A stretch of DNA of 64,000 nucleotides from Albula goreensis (lineage: Eukaryota; Chordata; Actinopteri; Albuliformes; Albulidae): assembly GCA_022829145.1 (NCBI GenBank), contig CM040753.1, forward strand, positions 4,300,149-4,364,148. Reading direction: 5' to 3'. A program made the position numbers and the translations under genes. The notes beneath the pieces were generated by a model that had not been told where the DNA came from, did no database searches, and saw only the letters and a list, made by a program, of their open reading frames with translations. Below are positions 1 to 24,834 of this stretch, one piece after another. Each line of letters begins with the position of its first letter. Within the stretch, counting starts at the first letter, position 1.

Positions 1-4133
<4,133 letters not shown>

Positions 4134-4266
4134 GCTCTTTAATTGTTCTTACATCTATCCCTCAGAGCATTTTGTGTACTTTTCTTTTCAGGTTTACTCT
4201 TAGGCATAGTACAACACTACAGGTAGGAAACAGTTTTGTAACAATGAAAGCATTTTTGGCAAAAAA

Positions 4267-4297
<31 letters not shown>

Positions 4298-6656
4298 ACT
4301 GTAGGCCAGTCTTTACGGAAGCCTTATATCTTAAATTAGACAAGATATAATTTACTCTTATCTACAGAAATTGTTTTCAGCGTGCTAATTATAAAATCAC
4401 TACATGTGTATCATTATAATGTCACTACATTCTTGTAGTTTACTTCCTGTACATAAGCGTACAAAAAGGCAGCCAATCAATAAATGTAGTTTTGTTGCAC
4501 TGACTGAATATTTCTTCCATTTTTACTAACTCTCCACAACATTCGTTTTGAAAATAATTCACTAACGGGTTAATTTGGCAGTTACACAGAACAAAGCAGT
4601 TACTTTCCAAATCTGGCATTTCACTCACACTGCTGTTGCTTTCATTTAGTTTTATCGTCATTGTCGTTATGATTATTATTATTGTTGTTTTGTGTGTTAC
4701 TTTCAAAAAGACACCGTTAAGGCATACATCGTCTATCTGTGTAGTTTAAAAAAAGGAAAATGATTGAAACAATTTTTTTCCTACAAAATACTTGAATCTG
4801 ACAAGTGCGTGCGAATTACCACTAGATGGCGATGATGTCGCAGTCACGTTAAGCCTTTGCATTCCGATGTTGGCAGCATTCCAGCCTTGAAAACGGAAAG
4901 GAAAATGAAAACGCTAGAATGGAAGGGAAAAGGCAACTCGTTGCTGAAATATAAACTGGACCAACTTACTTATTATGCTAATTTAATATGAAATTAAATA
5001 CAACTGTAGCTTTGAGGTGGTCCATCCTGCTCCGGGGCAATCAGCAGCCATGCTTGACAGAGAATATTGGTACGGCCATCTTTTTCCCAGCGTTAGAATT
5101 TCCTGCCACTAACTGTTCTGCGTATGACCTAGCACCTGGTCACACCTGCCCCGTCACAGGTGTGAATACTTCTTAACCAAGTTCCACTCTTTCAGTTTGT
5201 TCCTATTCTGATAATGGCAAGGTGTCACGCTGCCTGTGGTTTTAAATGGCCTCTCTTATTTTCAAGTAATGATACCCAACCATGACTTCATGAACTCCAT
5301 CTCCCAAGGTGCAATGCTTTGGTGAAAGATGGTCTGCATGTGAGACAGCTGGGTAAATTCTGGATAAGGCAGTAATAATGCACAGCTGTATGTCACAATT
5401 TTGCAGTTCTGAACCTTTATTCATGAAGCATCCCAGGAGTGATGATTCTTTTCATCTAATATTATGCCTACAGTTTATCTTATTTCATTTTGGATATGGT
5501 TAGGATTTTTAAAAAAGGGGAAACCAGGTCCAGCATCGGAACTCCTGCTGTGAGCATGGGCAGTGGATATGTACTTCCCTTAAACGGGAAATTTAAATAA
5601 GCTCTCCCATCCCATTCTCAACCCCAGCCATTAAATATAAAATGTGTGTTCTGATTCATACAAAAAAAAAAACTACTACGGCCAAAAAAAAAAAAAAAAA
5701 AATCTGCACCTGATAATGAACAAAATTAATAAAAATGTTGATCAAATGAAAATGCACTGTTAACAACAAGTACATCATGAAATCCTCCAGGGTCCTGAGA
5801 CCTGACCACCTCATATTCGTGGTCACTCGAGAAATGATCGGTAAAAATAAATAATTGCCAAGTCACGTCGCACTAATGAACCACTGACCCGATGAACCCA
5901 ACTTTGGTGCTGTAACTGAACTTTGCATGAATGGGGCTTTCAACTCATTATTTCTTTATTTTTTACTCAGTGCTGACCTCATCCTACCCCGTTCAGTTTT
6001 GAGGATGGCACAACAAATGTTGGGTAAGGGATCCAAGAAAATATATTACCCAATGCTACTCTAAAAATATGGTTTCCGTATTTGGACTAAAATCTTTATG
6101 TATTTATATGTATAAAAATATTAATATACCATAGGCAAATTTAATTTAATTATAAATACATTAGTTGTCCTCGTAGAATACCTACATGAAAATTATTCTG
6201 AAACTGGCACGACCAAACATGTAGCCTTTTATTGTCTCAAAACCCAAAAGAGGAAAAGAGCGTGACATGTAGCTTTTGTAATAAAACAATAATATGACAT
6301 GTGTGCGCAACCACCACTTTGAAGAAATGAAGGCAAGTTTGTGTAAAAATATAATGTTATGTCGAAAAGCATGACCTCCTTCGGTTCCCATCAGCCTTTA
6401 GCGGACACATTTGGTAGCTCCCATGAGTGGTCGCTCTCGGCAGGTTTTACAGTAGTTTATACGCAAGTGCGTCAGAATATGCAAATGCCCGTATGCATTA
6501 TGTATTTGAGCTGCCAGTAAAATAAAGTTTTTGGTCTCAAAAAAGTTCTGAGACGCCTTGCGCATAGGAATCAAAACATAATAAACAACTTTAAAGTAGT
6601 TAACTTTTACAGTTTATGAACGGTAAGGAAAAAAGCCGGGTTTTCTTCTGTTGGTT
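4134..6656. other. Intergenic region between the ptchd3 copies
   Basis: AT-rich sequence with no supportable gene. It holds the 3' UTR of copy A (candidate AATAAA at 4479-4484), two long A tracts (about 4260-4285 and 5683-5701), and the promoter of copy B just before 6657. I saw no obvious TATA box close to that start. Confidence 0.6.
4479..4484 (+). terminator. Candidate poly(A) signal of ptchd3 copy A
   Basis: Canonical AATAAA about 350 bp after the stop codon. Assigned by position only. Confidence 0.4.
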
Positions 6657-13593
<6,937 letters not shown>

Positions 13594-14349
13594 TACTCAT
13601 CTAAAGTATCGCATATGATGCATTTTATATGTAGGTTACCGTGTTACATTGTGTAAATGTTTGGGTGTAAAACACAAAGCACAATTTTCTGTTTCCGTTT
13701 TTTTTTCCCCCCACTTTCAATTTATTCATTATGAATGCACACTTTGACAGAAAACCAGCTGTAATTACAGTGATGAAATGGCCCTAATTTTTTTTTTTTT
13801 AAATGTTTGTTAAAAGAGTTTGGAAAACCATGGAGCCTGCAGTGATGCAGTCTACTTCTGTAGGAGCAGGAAAACAGTACAATGTATAGTTTCAAGTAGA
13901 GTTACACTGTGTAGCTGTTGCAGTCATAAGTCCTGAAAACATCTTGGTGTGTCACAAATCTTAAGCTTTATTGATGTATTAGATGTTTTTGACAGTGCAT
14001 GATTTTGTTAAAACAACAGAAAAAAAGTCTTTGTAAAAATGGAAATTGCATTTGTATTCAATCACAATTTGTCCATAGCGTTTTAATGAATTTACTCTGT
14101 ATTAATTTTTCAGCTGTGCCCTTAAATTTCAAACAAAAAACATGGTAGGGCAACGCCTTGTTTAACGGGCATAGCAGGATAGAGCTCTCTGAAAAACATT
14201 TTAAATAAATTGATGGCATGGATCTGTGAATATTTTAAAAAGCTTGTGCCAGTTTTCAAAAAGCAAAGGCTGAAAAATAGCATTTCATTTAAATGTAATT
14301 GGTAATTTCGGTGCTGAAAAGAAAAATTATTTTATTTTATGGAAAAACG

Positions 14350-14355
14350 AATAAA
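14350..14355 (+). terminator. Candidate poly(A) signal of ptchd3 copy B
   Basis: AATAAA about 760 bp after the stop codon at the end of an AT-rich 3' UTR. Another candidate lies near 14203. Assigned by position only. Confidence 0.4.
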
Positions 14356-15772
14356 AAGCACCTTAAATGTGTGTTGGTGTTTTATTCATGAAATTGTTTT
14401 GAGTATCTTTATCGTGAAGTGTCAAAACTATTAAACAAATCAACAGAAGTCCTTTGAGTACTGGCATTGACTACATAATGTGGTAGTTTATAATATTAAA
14501 ATAGAAAAAATATTGTATTGATTGGAATTTATTTGTGTGCTCTTTTCATCATAGCGTAGCTGTGGTTTGTCTTCCAGCATCCAATGCTCTGTACAAACAA
14601 CAAAAGTAACTGTATGAGACAACATTAAAGAAGCATTTTAATCCATACATCCAATACAATTACATCAAGTGTTATTAAATATGAGTTTAATATTTTTATT
14701 CAAACTGCAACCAATCATAATAAGTTGTGAATCTGTAAATTATTACCTTACATCCAATCATTAAATTATTATGTTATAATATTAATAACGTATTTTAGAG
14801 GTCACAAACCAACCCATAGGTACATTTATACATGGAAAAAAAGGGTTTAGGAATGTTTGTTCACAAATAATGTGAACCTGATTCACCCTTGGATAGGAAA
14901 AAGACAACATCCTAACAGGTCAGAAGGGAGAAAGAGCATCAGTTCTGACATGGCAGGGTTATCAGTGGAGCACTACAGTGAAACTGATTGGGAATCTGTA
15001 AATAGCTATTATCTTTATTTGCCAATTAATCCCTAGACAGCTTGATTATTGATCCCATTTTTTCAGTGAATAAACACCACTAGGTGGCAATGTAAGCACA
15101 TGCAGACCAATGAGAACGAGTTTCTCTCCGATCTTAATTACGTTGTCACAATGGAAGCATTTGAGTCCAATTCAACTTCGAACTGTGAACTTCAAGGGGC
15201 GGTATGAGGCGATCATGTGACTCGTCTGCACAAGACACGGTCAACACATATCGAAGCCAAATGCTCCGTGAGAGGTAAAGAATATGCACAAATATCATCA
15301 CTGTAATATCGATTTTAATTTAATTACGTCTGTATTTATTTCAGGCCAATGGTGGACCGGGTCTGTTCTGTGCCTAGTTCCTGGTGAATGAGTTCCTAGA
15401 ATTATTTCTGAAGTATACTTATGTGCTTACCTACTTACTCATACCTTTAGTCCCCATGGGAACGTGGGTCATTAATATGGGTGCTCCAGTTGATTAGCTA
15501 GTCTCCAGTTACAGTTGTTTTTTCCCTGAGGAACACTGGGGAAAAATAATAAAACATCTGTAGAACCTGGACTAAACAATAAATCATTGAAAATGGAAAA
15601 TGAAATGGATTTTTTTTTTTATTTTTATTCAATATAGACAAAAATACATGTCCTTTATAAGAAAAAATTATGCCTTTTATGAAAAGCATGTCGTGAAATG
15701 AACAGGTGATCATTCGGAACTACTATTACTTTCAAGAACATAAAAATCAAAACACTGAGAGGCTACGCAGTT

Positions 15773-15778
15773 TTTATT
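15773..15778 (-). terminator. Candidate poly(A) signal of the polyketide synthase
   Basis: AATAAA on the minus strand (TTTATT on plus) about 440 bp beyond the stop codon. Positional evidence only. Confidence 0.35.
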
Positions 15779-16217
15779 TTGTTGCACCATTAATTTGAGT
15801 TAGATGTCACAATATCCATATGACATTAGTACATACAGATAATAATCATACATATACAGGTACAGGAAAACATTCAAAGTTGTACTTATCATTCCTTGGA
15901 AATGAAAATTAGCAAACATGTAAGAAAAAACATGGAAAATTATTTTGATTACTCCGTTGCAATAGAAATGTTACAGTACAAGTGTTTTATATATATGCAA
16001 GGCATTTGCTCTTATCAAACCATAAAGGCTGATAAGGCTGAAATTGTATGTTCACTGTACATCTCAGGATGTTTGGGTCTCAGAATGTATTTGATAGTAT
16101 TTCAAATATTGCTTCACATTGAGTATTCAGATTTATACATTTCTGCTTTTCATTGTGATTTCCACGACAATCACAAGACCTTAGAATCAAGGTTAATGTC
16201 TAAAGCTCAGCTAACGT

Positions 16218-19200
16218 CTAAAACTCTGTGTACTCATCTTTCAGGTTTTCATTCAGACTCAAGGCTAATTTTTCAGTGTCTTCCTGAAGTCTCCACTCTC
16301 GTCCTTCTTTAACAATTGATACTAAAGTAGAGAGAGTGCTGTTTGGGTCCAGTAACTTAACAAGGGGAACATTGATTCCCCTGTCTTGGAAGATGAGGTT
16401 CTGTAGTGTCATGGACACCATTGAGTCGACACCCATGGCAGAAAGTGCCGTGCCTTCATTCAGCTCATCGATGTCCACATTGCATGTCTCACTGAGCAAA
16501 GTCCTGACATATTCCCCAGGACAGGCAGGGGAAGTTGCTGGACGTACCCTGGTTTCTGTTACTCCTGCGTTTTTGAGTTCCTCATCCACCAACGCTGAAA
16601 GACGTACTTTCAGGGAGGCATTTTGAGAAAGCACGTGATTCCTAAGGTTTTTGAAATTGAACTTGCACACAACCTGTTGGGCATTGTTTTGCAACAGGCA
16701 GAGCGCCAGGCCTTGGTGAAATTGTGCCACCTCCATAACCATCGTTCCCTTAGCCTCCAAAAATTTCTGCAAAGGATCTTTGTTCAGCAGGAGGCCAAGG
16801 TTGAATGCTCCCCAGTTGATGGACTGCGCAGCCAGGCCAAGCCTCCTCCGATAGTGGCAAAACATGTCTAGGAAAGAATTAGCTGCAGCATAGTTTGTTT
16901 GAGAGGCATTACCAATGAAGGAGGAGATGGAAGAGTAGCACACAAAGTAGTCAAGTTTGCAATGCATGGTTGCATCATGGAGATTCAGTGCACCATTAAC
17001 CTTTGGTCTGAACACTTTTTCAAAGTGTGATTTGTCAAGGTTTTCAAGTAGACCATCGTGCACGATGGCAGCACTATGGAATACTCCTCTGATTGGACAG
17101 GAGGGAAACCTCTGTCCAATCAAAACAACTGCCTTTGCTACCTGTTCCGGAATGGAGACATCACACTGTATGCTGATGACTGAAACGCCATGCTGATTCT
17201 GTAGAACAGCTATGTCATGATGCAGTTGAGAAGAGGGGGCACTTCTGGAGAGAATGACAATGAACCCTCCTCCTCTTTGAGCAACGAACTTCACTGTTTC
17301 AAACCCCAGCCCAGAAAGACCCCCCGTCACTATGTAAATAGAGTTCTTCCGGAACAGTTGCTTTGGTTTCCCCTGTAGTGGCAGGTCAGACACCACATCT
17401 TCAATGTTACTATCCAACACAACCACAGATGTTGTCCCTGAGCTGAAGTAAGATTTTGCATCCTGAACAGGCAAGCAGTCGGTACTACCTAATGTCACTC
17501 TTTGGAAGGTGGTGCTTTTCAGAACTACAGGAATCTCAGTCAATCGCAATGATTTCAGCCAGTTATAGATCAATTTTTTTTGCCTCTTTAGATATGCTCT
17601 TTGGAACATGCTGGCCACCTGAAGGATGTGAATGCAAATGTTTTCACTATCAGCTGCAGATACGTTCCACGAATGTATAGCTGACATTTCATTATCACAA
17701 ACCAAAACAATATCCCTGGTGGTGGAGACGCCGCAAGCACTAGCAACCAACGATGAATCAAAAGGAGGCAATAAGACAAATGTGTCACATTGGTTCACAT
17801 TCTGTAGCAGTCCGCTAAACTGTGTCCCTGCAATGGCATTCCATCCAGACTGAGTTGCAGTAAGCATTAGTACTTGGACCAGGTTAGAATCAGGCTCAAG
17901 AGAGATAATTCCCATCTTTCTCTGTTGTCTTGCTTTGGGCAACAACTGGTGCAAAATTTCCCATGCTACGACAAAGTAGGACACACATGGAATGTCCTTG
18001 AGAAATGGAAGCCTCTTTGTCCTGTAGCACGCAGCTTCAGGAATCACAATCTTTGAGGATGCAGCGATGGGGTAACAAGAAACAATGTGATCCCCCACTT
18101 TCAGCTTTCCCACTTCCTTCCCTACAGCTGTGACGGTGCCACTGAAGTCAAGAGCCAGAAGCTTGTGGTTCTGGGATGTGTGTTTGTTCCAGTACATGGT
18201 CTTACCAAAGGTAAAATCAGAGACACTAACGGGGAAGTAATCTGAGGTATGAACACAGATTTTATGCACTTTAACCTCAACACTTTGCTTCTGGATTTGG
18301 TCTATAGCCTCACTACAGGGAACTGCAGATAACTGTGTCATTCTGTAAGGGTCTGCGGTCTGCAGGGTGACATTTTCAGACCATAAAGTCTGAGCTGTGC
18401 TTTCGGGACTATCAATGGACTTAACCTGAGTGCGAGTGATGGCGGTTGAATAAATCTGACCCTTGCTTATTATCACCTCTGGATACTTGCCGCCTGGATA
18501 CGAACATATGACATGAGCCAGCAGCTGAATGTTCTCACTGGTCACAGAATCAAGATCGATTAGCTGGAATGAAAATCCTGAAATTTCAGCTGCGCAGGCC
18601 CGTGTCATTCCAGAAATGACAAAACCTGGACTGATACGATCTACTGTCCTCTCTGCTGATCTGTAGGTTAAGACTCTGATGGTGTGAGTGTATTCACTAG
18701 CCTTCAGTGCCAGAACAACATGACGATAAAGCTCACAGAAGCTGAGCAGGTGCTCAAGGATCATATTTGTTTTTAGGTGACTGAGGTTTTGAAGACCCCA
18801 CATGAACAACACCTCGTCAAAATCCCTGCCACTGTCTTGAGCGTTTAACTCAGACAGTAAATCTGTAACTTTTTGGTCGGACTTTCCAGATTCCTTGAAC
18901 CAGAGGAAAGTTGAACTTGAGTCGAGATACCCCCGTAGTGATTTAGCCACTCCCAACTGATCAGCAAAGACTAGGGCTTTTGGTTTTTGGCAAAAGCTGG
19001 CATCCTCGGATGTAGCATTTTGCTCATTATGAAAGAACAACTCTTTAGCAACGCAAGCATCCTCTCCCAGCAACATGATCTTCACATGTCTCAGCTCCAC
19101 CAAAATGCGACCCTGTTTGTCAGTAAAACAACCACATACCTCAAAACCATCCGGCGTCTCCTTGGTCATTCTCAGATAGACGACCATTTCATTCCGCAGA

Positions 19201-22200
19201 GGCTGTGATACCGTGATGCAGCCTATGGCAGAGGGGAACCCAGGCCTGGATGTGAATCCATTCATGGCTACAATGGCGGCCATCTGCAGAAAATGATCCA
19301 GCACTACTGGGTGAATGCAGTAGTCTTGCAGCTGCATCACTGTTTCATCTGGAACCCTGAGGATTGACACTGCCTCCTTGTATTCCTCTCCATAGTGCAC
19401 ATCACCTAGATGTCTGAAGACTGAACCGTACTGAAAACCTGCCAGACGGAGAGCCGCATAGGCCTCTTCTGTTGTCACGATCGACCGGCACCTTTTGAAG
19501 ACCACGTCTAGAGAGATGTTCTGCTCATCAGGAGCTATGGGTTCATTCCTCCATTCAATGGTGCCTGAAGCATACGTCGCCGACTGAGAATGCATTTTGA
19601 ATTTTGCAGTGTCCTCAAACAGTTCAACCTTTACTTTCATGTCAGCGGAGGTCTGGCTGAGTATAAATGGCTTTTGGAAACTTACACTGAGCTGCAGTGA
19701 GCTGAGTGACACCTTTGACTTCATGCTGGCCATGAAGGAGGCCAAAGCTAATTCAACATACATGGCACCAGGGACAAGGGGAACACCATTGTTTTTGTGT
19801 TGAGAAATATACTGAGTTGCATGTGATGAAAGATTACAGCCAAACTCTGTGCTGTGTTGTTTTGTTGGTCTAATAATTGGGTGGTGGCTGTAAGAGGTTA
19901 CTTCATTGCCACGCCTTACTGCTTCAAAGTTCACCTCTTTCTTTATGGAATCAAACTGATACTTTGGGAATGGTGTTGGTGGTGCCTCGTGCCCTCTGTA
20001 AAAATTTTCCCAGTTAACCTGCATCCCCAACTCAAACAGTTTGGACATGGCTGTGACTAGTGTCACATGATCTTTACCTGGCTGCACGGAGGAGAACACC
20101 GTGATGTCATTTCCCAGTGTCTCCATGATGTTCCTCTGAAGGGCCCTTCTTGGGCCTATCTCTACAAAGACTACGTTTTCTTTGCCTTTGGCTGCTGAGT
20201 TCAAGGCTTGTTCAAAGGCAACAGGCTCCCGGACATTTCTGGCCCAGTACTTCCCTTTGCTAAAATCCCCTTGAGAAAAAGCCTGCCCTGTTACAGTTGA
20301 AAACAACTCTGCTTCCATTAGATTCTCTTGCAAGAGTCCTATACTGTCCTCTATTTGGGTCAGGATGGGATCCATCATATGGCTATGGTAAGCAGTAGAG
20401 ACATCTAAGATGTGGAGGAACAGGTTCTTGTTGTTGAATGAGGTCTTCAGTTTCTGATGAAGGCTATCTACAGCATCTGCATTGCCTGACAAGGTACAGG
20501 ACTGTGGGCTGTTGAAGGCAGCTAAGCAGACCTTCCCTGAGTATGCAGGGAGAAACTTCTGGATTTCTGACACTGCTATGTTACTGACAACAAGCATCTT
20601 CCCTCCTGTGACCTTGCTCTGTAAAGTGCTGCGGAAATAGATCACCTTTACTGCATCCTCAAGAGACAGCAGACCAGAGCAATGGGCAGCTGCAACCTCA
20701 CCTACAGAGTGGCCAAGAATAGCATCAGGTCTGACACCCCAGTGCTTTAGAAGGGTGGCAATGGCTACCTGGATAGCAAAGAGAAGGGGCTGGACAACAT
20801 CTGGTTTTGAATGATCATCATTGTCATAACCATTTTCCAGCTTCTGCAAAATGCTCATGTTTTTGTATTTTTGGAAAAGGTCCTCAACCTCTTTCACCTT
20901 TTCTCTGAAAATAGGCTCTTCTTTCAGCAGCTGCTTGCACATGCCTCTGTAAGTCACCCCATTCCCACAACAAACAAATACCAATCTTGTGTCTGACTTT
21001 GATGTTGTAATGTTTTCGTTCTGTGCAGAGTTCAGTTGCACTCCTAAATCACTCAGAGAAGATACCAGGAACACTTTTCTGTATTTGTGTTTTAAGTGGC
21101 TTCTCCTGCATGCTGATGTATACACCAGAGCATTTAGGTCCACATTGCTGTCTGTTCCTATTGCTTGAGCAGTGTCTTTGAATGTCATTTTCAGAGATGT
21201 TACAGAAGCTGCAGAGAGTACAAATAATGTAGATGATCTTTCATGAAATGATTCAGTGAAATATGAATGAATGTACTCTCTGACAATAGCATGTGCATTA
21301 GTCCCCCCAAACCCAAAGTTATTGATACCTGCAGCCCTCCCTATTGGGCCAGTCTTTTCCCACTTCTCTACTGTGGTGGGAATTCTCAGATTCAAGGCTT
21401 TGGCATCAATGCTGGCACCGTCCTCAGAGTAGAAGAGTGAGGGAACGATGGTTTCATGGTGCATCATCAGAAGCACCTTGATGAGTCCCGCCACTCCAGC
21501 TGCAGACTCGGTGTGTCCGATGTTACCTTTCACAGAGCCGATGCAGAGCGCTTCTGATCCTGGAGGTCTGGCTTTGGCAATGACTCTGGAGATGCTGCCT
21601 GCTTCTGTGGGATCCCCCACTGGGGTTCCAGTCCCATGTGCCTCTATGTACTGGACTTGTGATGGATGAACCTCCAAGTAAATTCTGTGGAGCAGCTCCT
21701 CCTGCTGGTCCATGGATGGCCTTGTGATGGGAGTGGCAAAGCGGCCATCTTGATTGACGACAGTTCTGCTTATGACGCCCCATATATGGTCAAAGTCCTT
21801 TACAGCCTGTGAACATATGAAAAGTTACATCGGCGACGTTGACATATAAGTCATATATAGCAAAGAGGGGCACTCTGATTCTGAAAATCAGTCTGTTTAT
21901 TTGCAAATCCTAAAACTGGCTGGTTTCCTGGATTTAATTATTTAGCTTCACGTCATGGCTATGCAATCTATGAAATGCCTAAGACCACTTTTTGTGTTCT
22001 TTGTCAAATTCAGATTGATCTCACTCAGGTAAGTCTCAATCCGATTAATTAGCACTTCTGCTTTCTACAAAATTATGCAAACATTTTCTGCAAAATTATG
22101 TATACATATTGTTTTTATAAATGAATGAGAACTGAATACATACATTAAAGCTCTTGAAATAGTATTGAGAAGGGCAGCAAGAATGGTCCCAGGTATCAAA

Positions 22201-24587
22201 CCTGTAAATTATTTGTAAACCTTTTTTTCTGTAGGTGAGGATAATCCTAGTGTAACTGGTGAAATGGTCTTCCGGTATTTCTACTGCACTAAATACATAA
22301 CGTGACGATGTATGACAATGTAATCACAGCGATGTAAGGCTGTCAAAATCCTTTTTATAACAGGACGGTTCTATTATAACTATCAAATTTACTCAGATTG
22401 TTAACGTGTAAAATGCTGAACAGCACTATATATCATCAAGCAAAACATACATGCCAAGCCAAATTTTTTTTCCATGATGTATTTACATGGTTGTCACCAT
22501 ACCAGGAGCACATTATTTGTACATTGCAAAACTGCCACCTTCGATATATCCACTGTATACAATGGATCATCAAGTACATCAACTCATAGACTCTGTAATA
22601 TAATATTTTATAGTATTCAGAATTATGCAAATATATTCTAAAAGCAAACATACAGATACATAATTACAGTATCACTGTCTTACTTTTCTAAGTGGCTTGA
22701 GCAGGACGATCCCACAGCCTTCTCCTCTACCGTAGCCATCTGCTCTGCTGGAGAAAGGTTTGCTGGTTCCCTCAGGTGAGATCATTTTGGCTTTGCTGAG
22801 AGCAACAAAGACTCGCGGCTCCAGGATGCAGCTGACCCCACCACACACGGCCATCTCACAGTCTCCTGGGAAAAATATTTAGGAAAAAAGGCTTATTTTC
22901 TGCAACCATTTGTAACCACAGTTGGTGAAATAATCAAGTTTACCTGCATGGTTAAAAAAGAGTAATATAAATAAACGACAAAATGTCAGTCATAAATGAC
23001 AGGTTTTGCTACCTTGTCTAATAGCTTGAGCCGCAAGGTGTAAAGCCACAAGGGAGGAGGAGCAAGCACTGTCGATAGCCAATGAGGGTCCAGTGAAATT
23101 GAAGGTGTAGGAGATCCTATTGGCAGCTATACTCATGGCTGTCCCTGTACCGTTGTAGTGGGTTATGGTCGTGGGGCTGTTGTTCAGGAGAGTCTCGTAG
23201 TCCCTGTTCATGAGACCTATAAGAATGAGTTTTTCTATATTAGACCATCATTTGAATCACAAATTACATATATTACATACACCACACTGACCCGCAACAT
23301 TTAAAGGGATAGGTCAGGTATCTTGAAAGTTGCAAATGATTCCACCAGAAGTGAATGTCGGCGATGAGCCAGTTTCCTGTATGCTTCATTAATCACATGC
23401 TAACGATGCTAGCAACATCGTGGTCGCCTATGTAGACTCAGCTTACACTTTGCAAGTAAATGCCTTTAATGACATGGACTGTGTGATGGGTGCAAAACTA
23501 CAAGATATTGACTTGTCATCCACAAATTACATTCAGACATTTCCTGTTATCCAGAGCAACTTACAGAGGTTCACATTTTCACACACAATCCTTTTATACA
23601 GCTGGATAGTTCTACTGAAGCAGTATGGAACACCAGCAGTGCCCTTTTGGTGGCACTGAACCTGCAATCTCAGGATCAAAAATCCAACTCTCTATTCATT
23701 ACACTACACTGCTGTGCCGGACCAATGGTTTGTAGATGACTTGGAACTTGCAGCGTATATGGAATATTACAGAAATATACAATGTGGTCAAAACATACGT
23801 AGATCTAGTGGCTAAACATGGCTTTGATTTCATCGAAAAATGAAAGTTCATACCAATGTAAACCCCAGTTCTGGTTGCGCTGGCCTTCTCCATCGGTATC
23901 CCAGCATTCTCCAGTGCTCTGTAGGTGCACTCCAGCAGGAGCTTCTGCTGGGGGTCCATTAAATCTGCTTCAGCCTCGGTGATGCCGAAGAACTTGTGGT
24001 CAATCTCATTTAACCTGGAAAACGAGCCACACACGATTTCTGTGATAAATCAATACAGGCTTCACATTTGACAGTTTAGTCATTGTGCAGACACGTTTCA
24101 TTCACAGCCACTTACAGGATAGACTTCAAAAGGACTTCCCACTTCCTCCTAAGTGTCGCTGAATGAAACCCTGTCATGCACACTTTATGACATAATCAGT
24201 AATTAAGGTTGATAATAAAAGGTAATTATGGTTCATAAACCTATGTTCACTATACTACTATACTACATTACCCATCAATCAGTGCAGCCTTGGCAGTTTG
24301 TGTCTTCCCAGCCTTCCTGTCATCCAGATCATACCAGAATGCACTGTCAAAACGCTCCTCTGGAATGTCCACAGCACAATTCTTTCCTTCCAACAGAACC
24401 TTCCAGAAATTGTCAAGGCCTTCACCTTAAATAAGAATACAAGAAAATCATGAAATCATTTTTTTTTTAAAAATGTATTGAACAAAATAATAACCTATAC
24501 GGTAACTTATACAGTGGTTTAGATTTTACCTCCAGGGAAATGGCACCCTATTCCTACAACAGCAATATCTTCATCCGAGTCCTCCAT
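16218..24587 (-). CDS. pks1: Animal type I (iterative) polyketide synthase
   Basis: Coding exons in gene order: 24587-24530, 24425-24272, 24014-23854, 23216-23013, 22865-22684 and 21806-16218, totalling 6348 nt or 2115 residues plus stop; every junction keeps phase. Domain order: KS (Cys in DSACSSS near 176, His in EAHGTG near 310 and NIGH near 351), AT (Ser in GHSVGE near 620), DH (His of [11 protein letters not shown] near 923, then [10 protein letters not shown]), a non-catalytic SDR-like segment, a degenerate ER-like segment (about 1400-1700), KR (TGGLSGLG near 1746 with downstream Ser/Tyr/Asn) and ACP (Ser in GVDSM near 2048). There is no thioesterase. The predicted product is an unsaturated, partly reduced polyketide. 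Vertebrate homologues have been linked to otolith mineralisation in fish and yellow feather pigment in parrots (established for the family, not shown here). The start fits the short acidic lead [14 protein letters not shown]. Confidence 0.95.
23535..23705 (-). mobile_element. tRNA-derived SINE, copy 1
   Basis: Read on the minus strand, it starts with a tRNA-like head containing a B-box-like GCAGGTTCAGTGCC. It continues with GGGCACTGCTG and a body ACTGCTTCAGTA...CCAGCTGTATAAAAGGAT, and ends near GTAAGTTGCTCTGGATAA. The same block order recurs at about 34.9, 40.0 and 59.5 kb. It lies in an intron of pks. Confidence 0.75.
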
Positions 24588-24740
24588 CTTACAGTTTCTT
24601 CAGGACAGGTACAATTTTCTGATCAGATCATCATCTGTTTTTCCCACTCACTATTTGACCCTGAATGCAGCTATCCCCTGTTACTGGAGCATGGAAGATA
24701 CAAGGCACAGTGTTTAAAATGTTTGGATTCTCACAGAAAT

Positions 24741-24777
24741 GATAGATTAGATTAGATTAGATTAGATTAGATTAGAT

Positions 24778-24834
<57 letters not shown>
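24741..24834 (+). repeat. Compound microsatellite (GATTA)n then (GATA)n
   Basis: About seven GATTA units pass directly into about thirteen GATA/ATAG units, ending with a degenerate GATTT. It lies in the 5' UTR intron of pks, about 150 bp upstream of the start codon. Confidence 0.95.

Larger units (their letters stand above)
13594..16217. other. Convergent 3' intergenic region, ptchd3 copy B and pks
   Basis: Holds the 3' UTR of ptchd3 copy B on the left and that of the polyketide synthase on the right. AT-rich, with a T-rich tract at about 15609-15630. A plus-strand open frame at 15896-16312 mostly overlaps the pks 3' end and has no independent support. No other gene seen. Confidence 0.6.

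Noticed and set aside
6651-6656. Upstream TTG as start of ptchd3 copy B
   Set aside because: TTG is not a normal vertebrate start; the ATG at 6657 is in frame six bases later.
15896-16312. 138-codon plus-strand open frame
   Set aside because: Overlaps the PKS 3' end on the opposite strand, has no recognisable motif and no promoter or splice support.
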